Below, piece after piece: positions 57,770 to 64,000 of a DNA stretch of 64,000 bases; position 1 is the stretch's first letter, and each line of letters starts with the position of its first letter. The stretch lies in contig NC_063448.1 in the NCBI RefSeq assembly GCF_020379485.1, positions 20,483,726 through 20,547,725 on the forward strand, given 5' to 3'. This DNA is from Brassica napus. Its lineage: Eukaryota; Streptophyta; Magnoliopsida; Brassicales; Brassicaceae. Under the pieces are notes generated by a model, which was not told the DNA's origin, did no database searches, and saw only the letters and a list, made by a program, of their open reading frames with translations. Both the position numbers and the translations under genes were made by a program.

Positions 57770-59765
57770 TTCTTCTTCTTCGCAGCGGTTACTCTCAAGC
57801 TCGCAGAGGTAAAGCTTCTTCGATGTCCCTAAAATACAGAGATTGATAATCCCAAATCGTCTCCGGTATTCTTGATAATTTAGCTAGATTAGTCCTGATC
57901 TAGTTACAAAGATTCATCCATGATTTTTCAAGTTTTCGCAATATAGATCTGAGATTTTCGTAAAACCTTTTGATAGATCTGATTTACGGGATGAGATCGA
58001 ATGTAATTCTTGTTACAAGTAGCTATATCGTTCTTGCTGGTTGATTTGGCATGTGTGGTGCTAACTTGAGAAGGCACAGACTGTTTGCAGATAAGCTATA
58101 ATGGGAGGAGGATTTAGAGTATTGCATCTGGTGAGGCCATTCTTGCCTTTTCTCCCAGAGGTGCAGAGTGCTGACAGGAAGATTCCATTCAGGGAGAAAG
58201 TCATCTACACAGTCATCTCCCTCTTCATCTTCCTCGTCTGCAGCTCTCTTGTAAGTATACAGTATTTGTGATGATTTGAGCTATTGAGTGATTCAAGAAT
58301 TGTTGTCTCATGTGTTGTGTGTTTCTTGTAGGAATGGTGCTCAGAAGCTTCTTGGGATTTTGATTGCCATTGGTGAAGCTGTTGCTTATGTTCTTTCTGG
58401 AATGTACGGTCCTGTTGGTCAGCTTGGTGTTGGAAACTCTATTCTCATCATCCTCCAGCTTTTCTTTGCTGGGATCATCGTTATCTGCCTCGACGAGCTT
58501 CTTCAAAAGGGTTATGGGCTTGGCTCTGGGATCTCTCTTTTCATTGCAACCAATATCTGGTATGTTAAAAAGCTTTAGTCTTTTATGCGAGAGATTGTTT
58601 TTAGATGCATAAAGTTTTCAACTTTTGTTGTGGTGACGCAGTGAAAGCATTATCTGGAAATCATTTAGTCCTACAACAATCAACACTGGTCGTGGAGCTG
58701 AGTTCGAAGGCGCTGTGATAGTGTGATCGCCTTGTTCCATATGCTGATAACCAAATCCAATAAGGTTGCTGCGCTCAGACAAGCTTTCTACAGACAAAAC
58801 CTTCCCAATGTTACCAACTTGCTTGCAACGGTCTTGATCTTCCTGATCGTTATCTATTTCCAAGGGTTTCGTGTTGTGTTGCCTGTGAGATCAAAGAGTG
58901 CCCGTGGCCAACATGGCTCTTACCCGATCAAGCTGTTCTACACCTCCAACATGCCAATCATTCTCCAATCTGCTCTCGTCTCAAACCTCTACTTCATCTC
59001 TCAGGTACTTCCTTTTGTTTCCGCATAAAGGATTTTAGGAAAGAACCTTTATCTAATACAATTTGCATATCCGCCTTGTCAACAGCTACTCTACAGGAAG
59101 TTCAGTGGAAATTTCTTTGTAAACCTATTAGGGCAGTGGAAAGAATCAGAGTACAGTGGGCAATCTATACCAGTTAGTGGTCTTGCTTACTTGATCACAG
59201 CTCCAGCAAAGTAAATGTTCAATTACTAATGTCCCCATCAACACAATGATAACTCAGTTTTCAGTTCTCTGAATATATGTTTTCTATGGTTACAGCTTCG
59301 CCGAGATGGCAGCTCATCCGTTCCATGCTCTGTTCTATATCGTCTTCATGCTCACCGCTTGTGCCCTATTCTCAAAGACTTGGATTGAAGTCTCCGGGTC
59401 TTCTGCTAGAGACGTAGCCAAGCAGCTCAAGGTATTGTTGAAACCCGATTCCATTGACAAAAAGTTTTTTAACACTGTCCAGGTCTGGGAACTCACTTGA
59501 TTGGAATATAAAAAAATGATTAGGAACAACAAATGGGTGATGCTGGGACACAAAGAGTCTAACTTGCAGAAGGAGCTGAACCGTATATCCCAACGGCAGC
59601 TGCTTTTGGAGGAGTTTGCATCGGTGCACTCACTGTTTTGGCAGATTTCATGGGAGCCATTGGGTCAGGGACTGGAATCTTACTAGCTGTGACACGATTA
59701 TATATCAGTACTTTGAAACTTTTGAGAAGGAAAAAGCGAGTGAGCTTGGCTTCTTTGGCTTCTGA
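57770..59765 (+). pseudogene. SecY/Sec61-alpha translocon subunit, broken copy
   Basis: The 5' UTR exon (to about 57808), UTR intron and ATG 58101 are intact. Coding exons are 58101-58250 (MGGGFRVLHLVRPFLPFLPE), 58332-58559, 58642-59004, 59086-59210, 59296-59431 and 59524-59765 (ending ELGFFGF). This is the pore subunit of the ER protein-conducting channel, normally about 475 residues. Exon 1 ends after FLVCSSL and the next exon begins at NGAQKLLG, so about 65-70 residues (plug and early membrane helices) are missing and the join is out of frame. An 8-bp insertion near 58,720 (GTGATAGTGTGATC) shifts the frame. The last exon has several single-base indels (for example ATGGGTGATG, and CCGTATATCCC lacking a base). 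No full protein can be made. It is colinear with Arabidopsis At1g29310. Confidence 0.9.
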
Positions 59766-60478
59766 ATGAATCGAGTCTTGTAAAAGATTAAATTTTGTTG
59801 AGACTAGTGAGAAACTCTTATGTGTCCACTGTAAGATTCAATAGACGATCAAACTGGTATATACTTTTTGATTAACCAACAGATTTACCTCCGTTAGTAC
59901 GTTAAGTTCTGTGTTATTATTTTCCTACAATATTTACACACTGGTACCCTTTTAACATGTTTGACAAAGAACAGAGAGATCTTAACATGTAACCTTTTGA
60001 AAGGAAAAGAAAATCATTAAGTAGTTCTATTCCTACCTTGACATATGAAGCATATTTTTTTTGACTCAGTTCATGTTCTATGCCAACCTTGACAGTCTTT
60101 CCATATGGTGGTGGCACAGACTCAGTATTCCTTCATGGCTTTGCGACATCGAATCGAATACTATATTTATTTGGCGATCCTGACTTTGAGATTTAGTATC
60201 GAATGCCACCTCAAGCTAGGGCAACTTCCTCACACCTCAATTGACATAGGCTTAATAGTCTTATATGTCAATAAATTATGATCCATATCAGCAACACAAA
60301 ATAAAGTGAACACTTTTAAATCCAAAACAATAATGTTCATGAAATGTGATGAGATTTTGAGAGAAAAAATTGTCAAGAGTGCTGCTTTTGTTCTTTCAAA
60401 ACAATTAATTAAATAGGAAATTCTCTTAAGAACATTTTGGTGGGATATGAAAATTTCCCAAAGCCGGCACAAATATTA
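59766..60478. other. Spacer downstream of the SecY pseudogene
   Basis: Contains the former 3' UTR, then AT-rich sequence. No gene or repeat recognised. Confidence 0.45.
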
Positions 60479-61286
60479 GAGAAATTCTTGGGTTCACCTC
60501 TAGATTCACCAACCAATAGTGTTTGAGTATTTGATATTTGATATCTTTTAAAAAATGAAACAAAATTGAATTTACAAATAAGATTATATTTTTAAAATAA
60601 AACAATAAAAATACATAAAAATAGTTACAAAAAATAAATAAATAAATATTGATAAACTTTTAGCAAAATACTAAATCCTATACCCTAAATCCTAAACTTC
60701 AAACCCTAAATTCTAAACCAAAAATCTTGGATAAACCGTAAACCATTAGAAAATTTTAAACCCTAAATCATACATCAAAAACTAAATCTTAATAACACTA
60801 AACCCTAAACCCTTGGATAAATCCTGGACCCTTGGATAAATCATAAACTCTAAATCAAAAATATTTAAAATTAAACCCTATAGTTTATGATTTATCCAAG
60901 GGTTTAGAGTTTACCCAAGGGTTTAGGGTTTACCCAAGGGTTTAGGATTTAGTGATTAGGATTTAGGGTTTAGTGTTAGTAAAATTTAGTTTTTAATGTA
61001 TGATTTAGGGTTTAAGATTTTCCAACGGTTTAGAGTTTATCCAAAGTTTAAAGTTTGATGTTTAGGGTTTAGGGTTTAAGATTTAGGGTATAGGGTTTAG
61101 TATTTTGCTGAAGATTTAACAATATTAATTTATTTATTTTTTGTAACTATTTTTATGTATTTTTATTATTTTATTTTAAAAATATAATATAATTTGGATA
61201 TTCAATTTTATTTCATTTTTTAAAAGATATCAAATATCAAATACTCAAACACTATTGGTTGGAGGTTCACCCCTAAGAATTTCTCC
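60479..61286. mobile_element. 808-bp foldback MITE with CCCTAAA-like repeats
   Basis: The 8-bp duplication AAATATTA (60471-60478 and 61287-61294) flanks ends GAGAAATTCTTGGGTTCAC and the inverse of GGTTCACCCCTAAGAATTTC. The two halves are complementary nearly end to end, including a middle of degenerate AAACCCTAAA (left) and TTTAGGGTTT (right) words mixed with CCCTTGGATAAAT. The whole element can fold into one long hairpin. The 8-bp duplication suggests a hAT relationship. Confidence 0.85.
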
Positions 61287-61490
61287 AAATATTATATATC
61301 TCAAGACTCCGGTAATGCTTGCCTAATATTTTGGTAGTGAAACCTTCTAGACGAATGAGAGAGACCTAAGCATTGGCCCCAAGAATCTAAGTACAGTATT
61401 GTCGCGGTTTAGCTAACCCAAAAAAAAACCCGACTCCGGTAGGAAGATAAACTTGGTAGTTGTTTAATTCAGTGTAGAAGAGTCGAATCG

Positions 61491-61498
61491 TAGGGTTT
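61491..61498 (+). promoter_or_regulatory. Telo-box in the WDR74-like promoter or leader
   Basis: TAGGGTTT (inverse AAACCCTA) lies 64 bp before the start codon. Telo-boxes near the start site are characteristic of plant ribosomal-protein and ribosome-biogenesis genes, which agrees with the predicted function of the gene. Confidence 0.55.
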
Positions 61499-61561
61499 TA
61501 GAAAAAAAGGTTTACTCTTCTCCATCGTCGCGCATCTGCAACTCGGAGTAAACTTACAGAA

Positions 61562-63747
61562 ATGCCTCGAGTCATCTCCAACGAGACCCTCGGCTGCCCT
61601 CCGATCCGTACTTTAACCTTTGATTCTCTCGGCTTAATCAAAGGTCCCCACTTTCCCTCCCTCCTTTTCTCTCATATACTGAAGCTATTTTTTTTTTCAA
61701 TGCGATGTTGCAGTGACTGAAGCTCGAGGTAAAGAGAGAGGCACCCCGACTGTAGTCAACACATGGGGGGAGATGAATGCTTCCAGATGCGTTCTTGCCG
61801 CTTCCATGGATGACCGTCTAAACAACCCGGTAAAACAAAAAAAGGTTTCATCCTTTTAATGCTTATGATGAGCTCTGCTTGAAGCTTAGTTGAAAAGCTC
61901 ATCACTTTTTGTATTCTTTTAATTGCAGCTTTTGGCTGTGGCGAGAAAAGATGGCAACGTATGTGTTAATCCTTACTCTTAAGCTATCTGTAATTTGTAA
62001 CTTTTCTCCGTAGCCGAGCTAACTAGCTATGTCCGTTTTATAGGTTGAGGTTCTTAATCCTTGTAATGGTGATCTTCACTTTGCATACTCTGTGTTTGGT
62101 GATAACGAAATCTCCGGCCTGCACTTATTCAGAAAGCAAAAAGAAGATCAAACTGAAAAGTATGTAACAGTTTCTTCAACCTATCACCAGTTAATTTTGT
62201 GCTGTGATTGACGTTTCTCAACAAAACTTGGTGTTATTAGGTCTTGCACATTGCTTACATGCACGAAAAAGGGAGATGTGAGCCTCAGAACAGTTCAGTT
62301 TCCTGATGCACGTGCTGATTCTTCAGATGACGCTGCTCCCAAAACTTGGAAAGCATGTGGTTCTGGTGAACTATTGGTTGGTAAAGTGGACGGGACTGAG
62401 AACTTCGGCTTGTTCGGAGGGTTAGTAGCTAAAAACTTTGTTCGTTATATCTAGGTTTGGTTTGAAACAAGTGTTTAATGCAGGAAACGTGTTGAAGTCA
62501 ATATATGGGATCTTGAACAATGTACTAAGATCTGGAGCGCAAAATCTGTGAGTTTCTTCTCAACCAAAGCCTTCAGTTAATGTCTCTTTCTAACCAATCT
62601 CTGCTTGGTGCAGCCTCCCAAAGACAATCTCGGGATCTTCACGCCAACCTGGTTCACTTGTGCTGCATTCATGAGCAACGAAGATCACCGTAAATTTGTC
62701 ACTGGAACCAAGTCTCACCAGGTTAATACAATCAATGAAGTTTCTTTTCTTACTGCCACCAGATTTTTATCGCTGTGTCCAGGTTACTCACTATTTTTCT
62801 TGAGACAGGTTCGTCTTTATGATGTTTCTGCTCAACGTAGACCGGTCATGTCCTTTGATTTCCATGAGACTGCTATTACAGCAATCACCGAAGACCCAGA
62901 CGGTCATACTGTCTATGTCGGGAATGCTTCTGCTGACCTCGCTGCCTTTGATATACGAACAGGTTGGTTGATTGATTCTCTCTACAAACGTACCATCGTA
63001 AAACAATGTTGCTGTATCGAAAAGGTAATTAATCAGTCAATAATCTCTGTTGCAGGAAAGCTGTTGGGAAGCTTTTTAGGAAAGTGTTCTGGAAGCATAA
63101 GATCAGTTGTTAGACATCCACATCATCAAGTGATAGCTTCTTGCGGTAAGATGCTTTCTGTTGCGCACAACTTCAAAATCCATATGCGTTTCAGCAATCT
63201 CATGTGTGTTTTGTTTTACTGGCTTGTTCAGGGCTAGACCGATATCTACGGGTTTATGACGTGAAGACACGTCAACTCATCTCTGCGGTACGCTCTTTGA
63301 CATGGAAGGTGTGATGTGTTTTGGGTTAATCAGAAATCATGTTTCACTCATCACACTGTTTTGTTCCAGGTTTTCTTGAAGCAGCATCTTACAGGTCTCG
63401 TCTTTGACTCAGGCTTTAGTGGAGAAGGTTAGTTCTTCTTTTGGCCGTTGACGTTATCACATACGTTAGTATGTTTGTTGATTTGATTCTTTATGGTCGA
63501 GGCAGAGATAGCCGTCGCAAACACGGTGGTTGAGGCTGAAACAGAAGAGACCATGGAGCAGGAAGGTCAAGAAGAAGAGAATGGTGATGAAACAGAGGAG
63601 GCTCCTGTGAAGAGAAAGAAGTCAAAGAAAGAGAAACGTAGTAGAGAAAAAGTCTCCGAGGGTGAAGAGATAGACAAGCTAAGAAGCAAGAAGACTAGTT
63701 TTCTAAGTTTTTTTCCAAAAACATTGCTTTTGTACTTGCTTTTCTAA
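61562..63747 (+). CDS. WDR74/NSA1-like WD40 ribosome-biogenesis protein
   Basis: Twelve exons with canonical borders: 61562-61643, 61714-61829, 61929-61958, 62044-62159, 62241-62420, 62484-62547, 62614-62721, 62809-62962, 63056-63145, 63232-63287, 63370-63427, 63506-63747. They join in frame for 431 residues. WD-like blocks include NIWDLEQCTKIWSAK, KFVTGTKSHQVRLYDVSAQR, TVYVGNASADLAAFDIRTGK and QVIASCGLDRYLRVYDVKTR. The tail is acidic then basic (APVKRKKSKKEKRSREK). This layout fits WDR74/yeast Nsa1, a nucleolar factor of 60S ribosome assembly, and Arabidopsis At1g29320 by colinearity. The last about 20 residues (KTSFLSFFPKTLLLYLLF) are hydrophobic and unlike the usual basic end, so the true 3' end may differ. 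Confidence 0.88.
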
Positions 63748-64000
63748 TCTGAGCTATAGTTTTGAACAACACTTCAACGAAGAGTTTTGATTCAACCTCC
63801 ACGTGTAATTCATACTCTGAAAAGTTAACAATGTCCATTAAGAAGGTAAAGCACTTCTTAAACAACAATGCTGCATCATTCTCCCTGTTAGATTGTAACA
63901 ACTAACAATAGGGAGAAACCAAATACCAACCCTGTCTATTTTCGTTTTTTCAAGTGTCACTGTCTATGTAATTTCCTGAACTTTGACACTCTTACAAAAT
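63748..64000. other. WDR74-like 3' flank
   Basis: No gene certain. A minus-strand frame (63695-63901) reads NDAALLFKKCFTFLMDIVNF and has coding-like composition, but it is unrecognised and runs into the WDR74 end. It could be a fragment inserted at the gene's 3' end. Confidence 0.3.

Overview
This is nuclear DNA of a crucifer, most likely tribe Brassiceae (Brassica, Raphanus or a relative). Five single-copy plant genes lie in the order WRKY65, CEP14, UNE1, SecY (Sec61-alpha) and a WDR74/NSA1-like WD40 gene. From memory this matches Arabidopsis thaliana At1g29280 to At1g29320. Introns, AT-rich spacers and Brassica-type transposons support the assignment. Species and gene numbers are inferred from recognised proteins, not from a search. 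Layout: 0-2.4 kb, WRKY65 (+), with a hAT MITE upstream. 2.4-7.8 kb, AT-rich spacer with one Helitron. 7.8-24.3 kb, a complex of Mutator-like (MULE) sequence. MULE A carries a decayed DUF1985/Ulp1-protease gene (+), a convergent mudrA-type transposase (-) and a captured first exon of an AUG6 (augmin subunit 6) gene. A block of mitochondrial DNA (about 16.6-19.6 kb) joins it to a second MULE (B), which holds an LTR-like insertion. 26.9-31.8 kb, a related MULE (C) with a clean 9-bp target-site duplication. 33.1 kb, CEP14 (+) between two SINEs. 36.9-43.2 kb, a cluster of a 1.44-kb poly(A) retroposon, a long-TIR MULE MITE and a 2.66-kb Helitron. 43.5-44.9 kb, intronless UNE1 (-). 47.4-52.6 kb, a complete non-autonomous LTR retrotransposon. 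53.9-57.4 kb, a near-perfect 1.7-kb tandem duplication. 57.8-59.8 kb, a broken SecY gene. 60.5-61.3 kb, an 808-bp foldback MITE. 61.6-63.7 kb, a 12-exon WDR74-like gene (+). The host genes do not form a pathway: a transcription factor, a secreted peptide precursor, a DUF641 protein, a translocon pore subunit (here a pseudogene) and a ribosome-assembly factor. Most of the window is accessory sequence between colinear genes. The most interesting structure is in the MULE family at 7.8-31.8 kb. Short palindromes built on a family-specific word (GACGACTT in A and B, GTAGACTTC in C) repeatedly occupy intron-like stretches. In B and C these stretches lie between repeated 38-40-nt micro-exons with canonical splice signals.
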